From: Formosimonas limnophila
GTDB lineage: Bacteria > Pseudomonadota > Gammaproteobacteria > Burkholderiales > Burkholderiaceae
Direction of reading: 5' to 3'
DNA length: 64,000 bases
Assembly: GCF_014652675.1 (NCBI RefSeq)
Contig: NZ_BMZG01000002.1
Coordinates: forward strand, 62,001 to 126,000
Part shown: positions 17,085 through 24,927 of the stretch, piece after piece
How positions within the stretch are numbered: the first letter of the stretch is position 1
How the letters are laid out: every line of letters begins with the position of its first letter
Notes under the pieces: generated by a model
Told to the model about the DNA's origin: nothing
What the model saw: the letters and a program-made list of their open reading frames with translations, nothing else
Database searches by the model: none
Position numbers and translations under genes: made by a program

Positions 17085-17267
17085 CTACCTAAATGCACCC
17101 GTTTCAATGCAACGTCCGATAGGGTTCATGCACACGGCGCACTGCCCATTCAGTATCAAGCTGCCTTTTTCTGCCTTGCCTGACGCATTAAACATCGTCG
17201 TGACATCTTTGCAGTTGCTACAAAAGACGTTTTCTAAAATGTTCATTTTATCGTTAATGGGAAGCAC
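17085..17267 (-). CDS. Small zinc-ribbon protein, start uncertain
   Basis: A 60-residue frame from a GTG at 17267 (or 52 residues from the ATG at 17246) with two cysteine knuckles, FCSNC and GQCAVC, spaced as in a zinc ribbon and followed by IGRCIETG. The reading frame stays open and protein-like for another 20 codons upstream, giving ITTLKLPKFTPQAAQLWSVL, up to a stop at 17331-17333. No ATG, GTG or TTG with a ribosome site precedes that stretch. Small proteins beginning MKLPKFTP with such a ribbon seem familiar to me, so the original start may have been lost. It is either translated from a weak internal start or is a decaying gene. Confidence 0.5.
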   Translation of the reverse strand: MLPINDKMNILENVFCSNCKDVTTMFNASGKAEKGSLILNGQCAVCMNPIGRCIETGAFR

Positions 17268-17445
17268 GCTCCATAACTGAGCTGCTTGTGGTGTGAATTT
17301 AGGTAGTTTGAGGGTCGTAATATTAAAGAGTCATTAAAAAACACGGGTTAATGCTGGCTTAAGCTTTACCCATAGCGATGTCTGATAAATTTAGTCATTA
17401 TGGTGCTGTTTAATTCAAATTATATCCGCATAAAGCTCTGGCAAC

Positions 17446-17498
17446 TATTTTAGATGGCGATGGTAACATAGTGTCAGGGGGTACAATTAAAAAAGTGA
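17446..17498. repeat. Diverged copy of the ETF-QO upstream sequence (copy 2)
   Basis: ATTTTAGATGGCGATGGTAA and the following ~35 bases match the region just upstream of the ETF-QO start (from about 15025) with scattered substitutions, in the same orientation. It marks the right edge of the channel/ZIP pocket. Bases 17334-17445 beside it hold no gene. Confidence 0.7.
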
Positions 17499-17534
17499 CC
17501 GTCCGCTTAAAGCGTTATTGCCTAAAAAGTGTCG

Positions 17535-17697
17535 TTGCGGGCTTGACCCGCAATCTCATCACAAACAGACCAGCAAGCGTGGACAAGTCGCTAAGCCCGC
17601 AATGAAGAAGTCATGAGCGCTGGTGATTCAAGCATCTGTTAGTCTATGGTAGCCTCGGCATTTTCTCAATTTCGGAGATTGCGGGTCAAGCCCGCAA
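17535..17697. repeat. Inverted pair of 23-bp palindromic repeats
   Basis: A 23-base sequence at 17535-17557 recurs as its exact reverse complement at 17675-17697. Each copy is itself a hairpin (TTGCGGG, 5-base loop, CCCGCAA). A partial third unit (AGCCCGCAATGA) lies near 17596. This is the form of a REP/BIME-like or MITE-like repeat; closely similar GCGGG-CAAG palindromes are common as dispersed repeats in proteobacterial genomes. No coding capacity is evident between the arms. Confidence 0.75.
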
Positions 17698-17710
17698 TGA
17701 CGGTGGAGCA

Positions 17711-17791
17711 ATCAGGCAAACATTCAAATCGTTTTTGATCCGCTTGAGATGAATCGCGCTCTATCACGTCGCGTTCAATGGTGATGTACAT
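17711..17791 (-). pseudogene. Fragment of the ETF-QO gene (5' end)
   Basis: Bases 17711-17791 align with the first part of the ETF-QO gene (about 14882-15005 in the parent). The match is ATCAGGCAAAC ... TTGAGATGAATCGCGCTC, then an internal deletion of about 45 bases that removes the glycine-rich FAD motif, then TCACGTCGCGTTC and the start codon. The original ATG and downstream residues (TIERDV) are still readable, but the frame is useless. It is a duplication remnant, not a gene. Confidence 0.75.
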
Positions 17792-17882
17792 AACTTGTGC
17801 CTCCTCATGTGAGTTATTTTAGATGGGGCACGGTAACGCATTGTGGAGGCTGGGGATAATTAAAAGAGCGAGTGTGCTTTTT
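17792..17882. repeat. Diverged copy of the ETF-QO upstream sequence (copy 3)
   Basis: This continues the fragment upstream of its start codon: CTCCTCATGTGA, then TTTTAGATGGGGCACGGTAA, AATTAAAAGAGCGAG and GTGCTTTTTT match the parent 15010-15092 with substitutions. The Shine-Dalgarno-bearing CTCCTC (GAGGAG on the minus strand) is conserved. It ends 14 bases before the attC site. Confidence 0.7.
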
Positions 17883-17896
17883 TGCGTTGTACAGAT

Positions 17897-17959
17897 GCTT
17901 AACGTTCGACGTAAGGGGCGGCCCGCTTGCGGGACGTCCCCTTGACGGAGGGGTTAGGC
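17897..17959 (-). other. attC recombination site of an integron-type cassette
   Basis: Read on the minus strand downstream of the MltR-like gene, the site starts with GCCTAAC (consensus RYYYAAC, 17959-17953) and ends with GTTAAGC (consensus GTTRRRY, 17903-17897). It is 63 bases long. Between the cores lie imperfectly complementary inner arms (TCAAGGGG and CCCCTTA) and a central palindrome (CCCGC/GCGGG). Core consensus, length, symmetry and position right after a gene all match attC sites. It may also act as a terminator. Confidence 0.85.
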
Positions 17960-18494
17960 GTCGGGTTCATATGCGCGTCTTGTTGGGCCAGGCTCGCAAA
18001 GTGCGCCGCTCTTGACGGACAAGGCGAACCCGCCAGAGCAAGTCGGTGAGCAAGATAGCGACTGCGGCATTGAACCGCCCCCTTGGCGTGGATTCCGCTT
18101 CATGCTCGGCGGGACCGAGCCATGGGAGCTGAGCAGTAAGCTTGGCGATTGTGGCTGACGAGAAGGACATGGGCTCCCACCCGTGACCAAACTCATTCCG
18201 TATTTTGCGAATGAGCGTAATCTCCTTGAACTCGTTCTGTTGAAGGAGGCCAAGGGCAAGGGCAGCGGAGGCTCTGGCTGAAAAGGTTCCCAGCGGAGCA
18301 TTGAAGCCGGCAAGGAGATCACGAGAGGCTGTGCTTTCAATCAGGAAGGCACGGAGCATCTCTTCCAACCGCTCATCAAGCATTGAAGCGGCGACCAAAG
18401 CCGCCCCGCGATCACTCTCCTTGTTGAAGGAGGATAGAAACGCGGCCAACTGCGCGACCTCAGGTTCAGTTTCGCGTGTGCTCATGACGCCTAA
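17903..18494 (-). mobile_element. Single integron gene cassette without an integrase
   Basis: The element runs, on the minus strand, from TTAGGC immediately upstream of the MltR-like start codon (the preceding G of the core GTTAGGC is at 18495) to the G of GTTAAGC at 17903. This is the linear form of a cassette: one gene, a very short 5' lead (the start codon lies 3 bases past the core) and an attC. It is visibly richer in G+C than its surroundings. No integrase gene or attI lies in the window, so it would count as a lone attC cassette. It inserted beside a duplicated ETF-QO fragment. Confidence 0.8.
17967..18485 (-). CDS. MltR-family protein in an integron cassette
   Basis: 172 residues with the MltR (mannitol operon repressor) family pattern: NKESDRGAALVAASMLDERLEEMLRAFL near residues 20-47, FSARASAALALGLL near 68-81, and the conserved LIRKIRNEFGHGW near 91-103. 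MltR proteins regulate or modulate without a classical DNA-binding domain. Family members outside enterobacteria are mostly uncharacterised, and no mannitol genes are nearby. The start codon lies 3 bases inside the cassette boundary with no room for a normal ribosome site, as is common for cassette genes that depend on outside promoters. No promoter on the minus strand was identified. Confidence 0.8.
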   Translation of the reverse strand: MSTRETEPEVAQLAAFLSSFNKESDRGAALVAASMLDERLEEMLRAFLIESTASRDLLAGFNAPLGTFSARASAALALGLLQQNEFKEITLIRKIRNEFGHGWEPMSFSSATIAKLTAQLPWLGPAEHEAESTPRGRFNAAVAILLTDLLWRVRLVRQERRTLRAWPNKTRI

Positions 18495-18501
18495 CGTAAG
18501 T

Positions 18502-18546
18502 TATACGGCAAAACACACTGATATTCTGTTTTCATTTTGCCGCATA
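18502..18546. repeat. Imperfect inverted repeat beside the cassette boundary
   Basis: TATACGGCAAAA (18502-18513) and TTTTGCCGCATA (18535-18546) are complementary at 11 of 12 positions around a 21-base loop. The repeat lies 7 bases outside the cassette's GTTAGGC core. An attC-like RYYYAAC core is not found at its far end, so it does not qualify as an attC. It could be a hairpin at the insertion target or a decayed site. Confidence 0.4.
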
Positions 18547-18726
18547 TCCTGTGTGAAAATTAAAATTTATCATATAAAACAAAAGATTAGATAAAAACAA
18601 GCTGGTTATTTATCCTAAAAATCAGCAGATCGCATCAAAGCTACTTCTATGCCTCTATCAATCTGTACATATTACCTTGATCTTCTGGTCGGATTTTAAC
18701 TCGATTTTTCGTTTAGCGCCCTTTAT

Positions 18727-18755
18727 TTGACTGGTTTTTTACGTTAAGATGCAAT
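18727..18755 (+). promoter_or_regulatory. Possible promoter of the CoA-transferase operon
   Basis: TTGACT at 18727-18732 and TGCAAT at 18750-18755 are separated by 17 bases. Transcription would begin near 18762, leaving a 30-base leader to the preferred start at 18793. The -10 is weak. The rest of 18547-18726 is AT-rich without features. Confidence 0.35.
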
Positions 18756-18792
18756 GAATCAATTTAATGCAGTGCAACAACAGGGGATGATG

Positions 18793-19494
18793 ATGACGAA
18801 TAAAGTGTTTGGCAGTGCGAAAGAGGCCTTGGCAGATATTGTGGCCGATGGCCAGACGTTGGCAGTCGGAGGTTTTGGGCTGTGCGGGATTCCTGAGGCG
18901 TTGATTGCGGCGTTGCGCGATACGGGGGTGAACAACCTCACGTGCATTTCAAACAATGCGGGTGTGGATGGCTTTGGCCTTGGGCAGTTGCTCGAAACAC
19001 GTCAGGTCAAAAAAATGATTTCATCGTATGTCGGTGAAAACAAAGAATTCGAGCGTCAGTACCTCGCAGGTGAGCTGGAGTTAGAGTTCACGCCACAAGG
19101 CACTTTGGCTGAAAAACTGCGGGCGGGTGGGGCAGGCATTCCTGCTTTTTTCACCAAAACAGGCGTGGGCACACTGGTCGCCGAGGGCAAAGAAACCCGC
19201 GAGTTTAACGGCGAAACCTACATCATGGAGCGTGCATTGACCGCGGATGTGGCCTTGGTCAAAGCGTGGAAAGCCGATAAGTCAGGAAATCTCATCTATC
19301 GCCGCACCGCGCGAAACTTCAACCCGATGGTGGCTACAGCGGGCAAAATCACGGTGGTTGAGGTCGAAGAAATCGTTGAAAACGGCACATTTGACCCTGA
19401 TGACGTGCACACGCCAGGGATTTTCGTGCAGCGCATTGTTTTGAATGCGACACCCGAAAAACGCATCGAGCAGCGCACGCTGCGCACTGCCTAA
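18793..19494 (+). CDS. scoA: 3-oxoacid CoA-transferase subunit A
   Basis: The alpha subunit of a family I CoA-transferase, which moves CoA between succinyl-CoA and acetoacetate (or similar acyl acids). The glycine-rich [13 protein letters not shown] lies near residue 25, and [12 protein letters not shown] and [29 protein letters not shown] are typical of the family. Of three consecutive ATG codons the third (18793) is spaced 6 bases from AGGGG and gives 233 residues. The B subunit follows after 26 bases with its own AAGGAG. The pair would feed ketone bodies or short acids into central metabolism. Confidence 0.9.
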   Translation: MTNKVFGSAKEALADIVADGQTLAVGGFGLCGIPEALIAALRDTGVNNLTCISNNAGVDGFGLGQLLETRQVKKMISSYVGENKEFERQYLAGELELEFTPQGTLAEKLRAGGAGIPAFFTKTGVGTLVAEGKETREFNGETYIMERALTADVALVKAWKADKSGNLIYRRTARNFNPMVATAGKITVVEVEEIVENGTFDPDDVHTPGIFVQRIVLNATPEKRIEQRTLRTA

Positions 19495-19520
19495 TAGACA
19501 AAAAAATCAAGGAGCAATAC

Positions 19521-20168
19521 ATGGCTTGGAACAAAAACGAAATGGCCGCCCGCGCTGCGCAAGAGCTCGAAGACGGTTTTTATGTTAATCTCGGCATCGG
19601 TCTGCCGACACTAGTCGCCAACTATGTGGATGATGACAAAGAAGTCTGGTTGCAGTCCGAAAACGGCTTGCTCGGTATCGGTCCATTTCCCACAGAGGAA
19701 GAAGTAGACGCCGATTTAATCAACGCAGGCAAGCAAACCATCACCACGCTGCCTGGCTCGGCGGTGTTTTCATCGGCTGATTCATTCGGCATGATTCGCG
19801 GTGGTCATGTGAATCTGTCCATCTTGGGCGCAATGCAAGTCTCCGAAAAAGGTGACTTAGCCAACTGGATGATCCCAGGCAAAATGGTCAAAGGCATGGG
19901 CGGCGCGATGGATCTCGTCGCGGGCGTGCAGCGCGTCATCGTCCTGATGGAGCACACAGCGAAGCGAAAAGATGGCTCAGGTGAAGATTTTAAAATCATC
20001 CCGCAATGCACATTACCACTCACTGGTGTCGGCGTAGTTGATCGCATCATCACCGATTTGGGCGTGTTTGATGTCACGCCTGAAGGATTAAAAGTGGTGG
20101 AGTTAGCCCCTGAAGTCAGGTTTGAAGAAGTACAGGGGAAAACGGGGGTGACCTTGCTAAAGAACTAA
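19521..20168 (+). CDS. scoB: 3-oxoacid CoA-transferase subunit B
   Basis: The beta subunit of the CoA-transferase, 215 residues. The catalytic glutamate is E47 within the conserved [12 protein letters not shown], preceded by the [14 protein letters not shown] glycine loop. The segment [17 protein letters not shown] is also diagnostic. It has a clear AAGGAGC ribosome site. Substrate choice (acetoacetate, 3-oxoadipate or other) cannot be fixed from sequence; the ENGLLGIG form and lack of catechol genes favour the succinyl-CoA:3-oxoacid type. Confidence 0.9.
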   Translation: MAWNKNEMAARAAQELEDGFYVNLGIGLPTLVANYVDDDKEVWLQSENGLLGIGPFPTEEEVDADLINAGKQTITTLPGSAVFSSADSFGMIRGGHVNLSILGAMQVSEKGDLANWMIPGKMVKGMGGAMDLVAGVQRVIVLMEHTAKRKDGSGEDFKIIPQCTLPLTGVGVVDRIITDLGVFDVTPEGLKVVELAPEVRFEEVQGKTGVTLLKN

Positions 20169-20262
20169 GGTACCATCTCAAAAGCGCGGGTGACGTACAA
20201 TACTCTTTTAGCTTATTGCTTCATGCTGCGCTCATTTTAACTGCCTTACTCAAGAGAATTTT

Positions 20263-20517
20263 ATGCGTATAAATTTTATTAAATGGTCTGCTTTTGCAGT
20301 GGCTTTAATGTCGTCAGTATCCGTTTTTGCCTTGCCTGCTCCAAAGTATTTAGAAATTAAAGACGTTCAGAAGTGTTTGTCTGAAACGACCAAAGACACG
20401 GCAACTTTCGTTTGCGTTCCATCAAAAAAACCCACGCAATGTTCATCATCAAGCTGGAAGAAACTTAAGTCGCTCAAAGGTGAACAAAAAGTACCTGCTT
20501 GTCCTTCAGCGAAATAA
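20263..20517 (+). CDS. Small secreted cysteine-containing protein
   Basis: 84 residues with a good Sec signal peptide (MRINFIKWSAFAVALMSSVSVFALP, cleavage probably after VFA). The mature part of about 60 residues has four cysteines (KCLS, FVCVPS, TQCSSS, PACPSAK), enough for two disulfides in the periplasm, and a strongly basic, serine/lysine-rich second half. I do not recognise a family. The preceding 94 bases show no ribosome site stronger than AAGAGAA. It stands alone between the CoA-transferase and pga genes. Confidence 0.6.
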   Translation: MRINFIKWSAFAVALMSSVSVFALPAPKYLEIKDVQKCLSETTKDTATFVCVPSKKPTQCSSSSWKKLKSLKGEQKVPACPSAK

Positions 20518-20717
20518 GTTAGCTTTGGCAGGGACGTATGTAAAACGTACTTCGTCTCAAATCACAGCAGTTTTACTTCACTATCACTTGGATGTTGAGT
20601 GAGTTTTTGTGAAACCCAACAAAACCGTTAATCATGTTTTATTGTGAAGTTATTTGATTGTCAGTATCTTGGGGTTCGCTTTGTTCGACTCAATTTACTT
20701 GGTATAGGGAGAAAATT

Positions 20718-20912
20718 ATGATTTGGGAAAATGTAGAGAGTTTTTCAAAGCTTGCCCGTATTGTTCCTTATCTATTTATTGTTCTTGGTTTTCTAGTTGC
20801 ATTGGGTGGTCAGTATATTCAATCATTTATTAATGATCCCTCAGGGCTAAGAGCACAAAAGTTACCATATTTTTCCGACAAAATCTTTGACTATCATGCT
20901 CATGCAAACTAA
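20718..20912 (+). CDS. 64-residue membrane protein heading the pga operon
   Basis: The ATG at 20718 has GGGAG 6 bases upstream. The product has one membrane helix (about 17-36, VPYLFIVLGFLVALGGQYI) followed by a short polar tail. It is preceded by ~200 bases (20518-20717) holding only an imperfect hairpin near 20530-20560. Its 3' end overlaps the start of pgaA, so it is probably translated with the operon. I do not know a pga-linked family like this; a role in assembling or tuning the export complex is a guess. Confidence 0.55.
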   Translation: MIWENVESFSKLARIVPYLFIVLGFLVALGGQYIQSFINDPSGLRAQKLPYFSDKIFDYHAHAN

Positions 20913-22947
20913 CTTTAAATCCTTTTGGGCTTTGATTGTTTTAATTTTTGGCTATCAGATCACTACTCAAGCACAAAACGTGGTTCAGCGAGCCAGTGAA
21001 CAATCACCAAAAGATCAAGTGCAATTGGGGCATGATGAACAGCTGATTGAAGCTCAGCTGTACTTGACTGAAAACGATTTGTCAAATCTTGACAAACTCA
21101 AGCTGGCGCAGACTGAATTAGAGAGAAATCCAAACAACCCAGAACAAATCAGAGCGGCGTTTAATGCCGCAGCTCGCCTAAACGCATATCCTATTCAAGA
21201 GAAGTTACTTAACGATCACGCTGAGTTATTTGAACCGATTGATGTGCTTTGGCTAAAACACAGCAAAGCCATATTTTTGAATAGAGTGGGCGCTCAGACA
21301 GATGACTTGTCACAACTACAGCAGGCGAACGACTTACTCAATGAGGTTGTGACGCAAGCGCCTGTTGGTAGTGAGCTTGCTCTTTTAGCTAGAAAAGATA
21401 GAGTTGACTCATTGGTTAAAATTAGACAATATCGTCATGCAATAAAAGAATCCGACCAATTGATGGCAGAATTGCCTGAACTCCCCTTATATGTAAAAGA
21501 AGCTCGTGCTGACGCTTGGAGCGCGCTTAATCATCCGTTTAAAGCGCTTAAGATTTACAATCAAATTGCCACAACTAAACCTATTGATGAGCAAATGCAA
21601 CAAAAAATTATCAATGCGAACATTGATGCAGAATACTATACCCGCGCGCAGCAAGAGATAGAAGCGCTCGCGCATAAACCTAAAAAAGGGGATTTCACTG
21701 GGACTAGGCTCATCGACAACCCTGCTTATAAAGATTTATTGTTTTCGCAAGTTCGGTTGAATGCATTGCGAGGGAACACAGCACTTGCAAGAACTCAGAT
21801 TAATAAATGGCTCCACGATGCGCCAGCAGATCCTTGGGGGTTGATGCTCAAGGGTGATATTGCAACCTATCAAGATCACTATGATGAAGCCAAAGCCTTG
21901 TACTCCAAAGCACAATCGCTCTTATCTCCAAAAGACCAGTACATTGTAAAAACGAAACAAGCAGAAATGTCGCTAGATTTAGGAGATTGGCGTACGGTTG
22001 TTCAAGATGTTAAGTCATTGCCTAAAGATAAAGAAAGCGTTGAGCATGTATCAGAAAGACTTGCTGTTGAGAAGGGCGCGCAAATAATTGTATCAGCAGG
22101 TCGTCCTCACGCCACACACCCTACTGACACTGAGCGTGAAACGCAACGTGACGCCTATTTGTACTCACATCGCCTTGAGAAAGGGCATCGTTTTTTTGTG
22201 CATACACAACGCGTCAAAACGCCAGAAGAAGGCGGCACATTACACAGTGGGTTTGTCGGAATAGGTGCAGAACTAAGTTTGTTTCCTGTCAATATAAAAC
22301 TCGAGTTTGGTAGAGGCATGAATATTAATAGGCGTGGTTACTTGTGGCTGACAGGCCAATACCATATTAATCAGCATTGGGAAGCGCAAGCTGCTATTAA
22401 GTTGAATAGCGACCAGGTTTTAGCAAAAGCTTTGAATGATAAAGTATATGGAAATCAATATAACATCAGTGCGATATACACTGCTAGTGAATGGAGAAGC
22501 GCAGGCGTATGGTTTGACGCCTTAGACTTATCTGACCATAATCAACGCCTAGGTGCAAATATATGGCTTCGCCAAGACTTACTGCGACATGACCGCTGGC
22601 GACTTAATAGTTATACAAGCCTTGATACCAGCAAAAGTAAAAAAATGTTCACGGCTTACTACAGCCCTTACCGTGAAGTGGCGGTAGAAACGGAGTTGGA
22701 TCTTAGTTATCGTCAGCCCATAGATGGTCGAATATCATTGACTAGCTCAATAGTGGCAGGTGCAGGGCGTTATTGGCAGTCGGATTTTTCACCGCAAACC
22801 ACTTGGGTTTTGCGTGCACGGCAAGAGTGGATTCTTGGTCCAAGATTTTCAATCAGTTATGAGTTTGGTCGCCGAAAATCAGTTAATGATGGTTTAGCAG
22901 ATATAAACAATTACGGCTCACTTGAGTTAAATATGAGGTTTAAATAA
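20896..22947 (+). CDS. pgaA: Poly-N-acetylglucosamine outer-membrane exporter PgaA
   Basis: Secretin-independent porin for poly-beta-1,6-N-acetylglucosamine. After a signal peptide (ending around ITTQAQ) comes a long helical TPR-like half (about 45-400), then a beta-barrel half with alternating aromatic strands ending in SLELNMRFK. At about 683 residues it is shorter than the 807 of E. coli, mostly in the N-terminal repeat region. The start is ambiguous: ATG at 20896 or 20902, neither with a ribosome site, both overlapping the small upstream gene, so coupling is likely. It is followed directly by pgaB (TAATGG overlap). Confidence 0.88.
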   Translation: MLMQTNFKSFWALIVLIFGYQITTQAQNVVQRASEQSPKDQVQLGHDEQLIEAQLYLTENDLSNLDKLKLAQTELERNPNNPEQIRAAFNAAARLNAYPIQEKLLNDHAELFEPIDVLWLKHSKAIFLNRVGAQTDDLSQLQQANDLLNEVVTQAPVGSELALLARKDRVDSLVKIRQYRHAIKESDQLMAELPELPLYVKEARADAWSALNHPFKALKIYNQIATTKPIDEQMQQKIINANIDAEYYTRAQQEIEALAHKPKKGDFTGTRLIDNPAYKDLLFSQVRLNALRGNTALARTQINKWLHDAPADPWGLMLKGDIATYQDHYDEAKALYSKAQSLLSPKDQYIVKTKQAEMSLDLGDWRTVVQDVKSLPKDKESVEHVSERLAVEKGAQIIVSAGRPHATHPTDTERETQRDAYLYSHRLEKGHRFFVHTQRVKTPEEGGTLHSGFVGIGAELSLFPVNIKLEFGRGMNINRRGYLWLTGQYHINQHWEAQAAIKLNSDQVLAKALNDKVYGNQYNISAIYTASEWRSAGVWFDALDLSDHNQRLGANIWLRQDLLRHDRWRLNSYTSLDTSKSKKMFTAYYSPYREVAVETELDLSYRQPIDGRISLTSSIVAGAGRYWQSDFSPQTTWVLRARQEWILGPRFSISYEFGRRKSVNDGLADINNYGSLELNMRFK

Positions 22948-24926
22948 TGGGCATACTAACCAAATATGGTTCAAAAGCTGTTTTTTTACTCTCGGTGTTA
23001 TGGGCACTGACAAGCTCACCATTCGTGAATGCACGCACAACGGATGTGCGTTACAGCGTGTTATGTTACCACGACATTGTGGACGAGTCGCGTCCTCTTA
23101 ATCGTCCAATTGCAATTCCAAAGCTCAACGAAATGAGTGAGCACAGCAAGCCACGTCAATATTTTTCTCAAACAATTGAATTATCGACATTGATCACGCA
23201 CTTTAACTGGCTTAAGGCGAATGGTTACACGCCAGTTAGTTTTCAGCAAATTCTCGATGCTCAACAAGGCAAATTTAACTTGCCTAATAAAGCAGTGTTG
23301 TTGACTTTTGATGATGGTTATGAGAGTTTTTATAATTTAGTTTATCCGCTACTTAAGCAATATCGTTACCCAGCGGTACAAGCTTTAGTGACATCTTGGA
23401 TTGACGCTGCTAATAATAGTTCGATTACATATGGCGATGTTCAATTGCCGCGAAGCGGTTTTTTAACTTGGACACAACTCAAAGAGATGCAGAGTAGCGG
23501 TCTGGTTGAAATCGCATCTCATACTCACAATCAACACCGCAGTGTCGTGAGCAACTCAAGCGGAACAAAACAAGCAGCGTTACTCAGCCCAGCATTCACT
23601 CACAATCATTATGAAACTGAAAGCGAGTACAAAAAGCGTATCCTTGATGACCTCATGACTTCTTCGGCAAGCATTTTAAAAAACACAGGTAAAACACCAC
23701 GTATTATTGTATGGCCGTATGGGCAATTTAATGATGTCAATGTGGCGTTAGCAAATCAAGCAGGATTTACGCATCACTTCACGTTGGAAGAGGAACAGCA
23801 TAACCTTCCTGAGACGAAGCGAGTTGGGCGATTGTTAATTGATGAAGAGACCTCTCTTGAGTCAATACAAGAGTATTTAACCGAAAACACATGGCAATTA
23901 CCCACGCAGCGAGTGGTTCATGTTGACTTAGATTATTTATACGATGCGAATCCAGCACAGCTTAATAAAAATCTAGATGTTTTGATAGAACGCATTCATC
24001 AATTGGGCATTTCAACAGTTTATCTTCAAGCCTACGCAGACCCTGACGGCAATGGCGTAGCCAGTGCTTTATATTTTCCAAATCGACATATGCCGATGCG
24101 TGCGGATTTGCTAAATCGTGTTGCATGGCAACTCGCAACACGGTCAGAAGTGAAGGTTTATGCATGGATGCCCATGCTGGCGTTTGATATGGGTAAAGGT
24201 TATGAATATGTGACGGATACTCGTACTCTCAGACCAAGTCAAAATGCCTATCTTCGACTATCACCTTATTCGAAAAAAAATCAGAAGATCATTAAAGAAA
24301 TATATCAAGATTTGGGTTTGTATGCTAAGTTTGATGGTGTTTTGTTTCATGATGATGGCTTTTTAACAGACTTTGAGGGGCCAATTAAACAGGGGCAACG
24401 AACAGATGCGACTATGAATATTGAGGCGCAAAGTAAAGCTCAAACTTTAATTGATTTTAGTCATGAGCTAGCAAAAATAGCAGGGCAGTATCAGCGAGGA
24501 GGCGTTGCTAAGTTTAAAACAGCACGTAATATTTATGCTAGCGTGATTATGGACGAGAATGCAAGCAAGTGGTTTGCACAGGATTTAGATTCCTTCATAA
24601 AAGCTTACGACTATACCGCAATTATGGCAATGCCATATATGGAGTCAGAACATTCCATCACTAAAAATCAAGCCAATCAATGGGTGGCTCAGCTTGCTGA
24701 CATCGTTCTGAAAAAAACGAACTCAAACAAAGTAGTTTTCGAATTACAAGCAAAGAATTGGCGGAATCAAGAACCAATTGATAATACGCAAATGGTCCAG
24801 TGGATGCAAATTTTAGATAAAAAAGGCATTCAAAATTTTGGCTATTATCCAGACAACTTTATTGAAAATCAGCCAGATAGCGATACAATTCACCCGTTTT
24901 TTTCATTAAAGAACCAAGGGAGATAA
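22947..24926 (+). CDS. pgaB: Poly-N-acetylglucosamine N-deacetylase PgaB
   Basis: A periplasmic two-domain enzyme that partly deacetylates PNAG for export. The N-terminal polysaccharide-deacetylase domain has the metal aspartates in LTFDDGYESF (D122/D123) and histidines in SHTHNQH near 195. The C-terminal glycoside-hydrolase-like domain (about 325-640) carries FDGVLFHDDGFLTD, matching the catalytic-aspartate region of the E. coli protein. At 659 residues it is close to the E. coli 672. Unlike E. coli PgaB, no lipobox cysteine is visible after the signal peptide (ending near SPFVNA), so it may be soluble. Confidence 0.92.
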   Translation: MGILTKYGSKAVFLLSVLWALTSSPFVNARTTDVRYSVLCYHDIVDESRPLNRPIAIPKLNEMSEHSKPRQYFSQTIELSTLITHFNWLKANGYTPVSFQQILDAQQGKFNLPNKAVLLTFDDGYESFYNLVYPLLKQYRYPAVQALVTSWIDAANNSSITYGDVQLPRSGFLTWTQLKEMQSSGLVEIASHTHNQHRSVVSNSSGTKQAALLSPAFTHNHYETESEYKKRILDDLMTSSASILKNTGKTPRIIVWPYGQFNDVNVALANQAGFTHHFTLEEEQHNLPETKRVGRLLIDEETSLESIQEYLTENTWQLPTQRVVHVDLDYLYDANPAQLNKNLDVLIERIHQLGISTVYLQAYADPDGNGVASALYFPNRHMPMRADLLNRVAWQLATRSEVKVYAWMPMLAFDMGKGYEYVTDTRTLRPSQNAYLRLSPYSKKNQKIIKEIYQDLGLYAKFDGVLFHDDGFLTDFEGPIKQGQRTDATMNIEAQSKAQTLIDFSHELAKIAGQYQRGGVAKFKTARNIYASVIMDENASKWFAQDLDSFIKAYDYTAIMAMPYMESEHSITKNQANQWVAQLADIVLKKTNSNKVVFELQAKNWRNQEPIDNTQMVQWMQILDKKGIQNFGYYPDNFIENQPDSDTIHPFFSLKNQGR

Positions 24927-24927
24927 A

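Noticed and set aside
17500-17710. Insertion sequence between the ETF-QO copies
   Set aside because: No transposase frame and no target-site duplication were seen; only the short palindromic repeats are supported.
18496-18600. Possible attI or second attC next to the MltR cassette
   Set aside because: No RYYYAAC core at the expected distance and no integrase gene on either side, so only the one attC is claimed.
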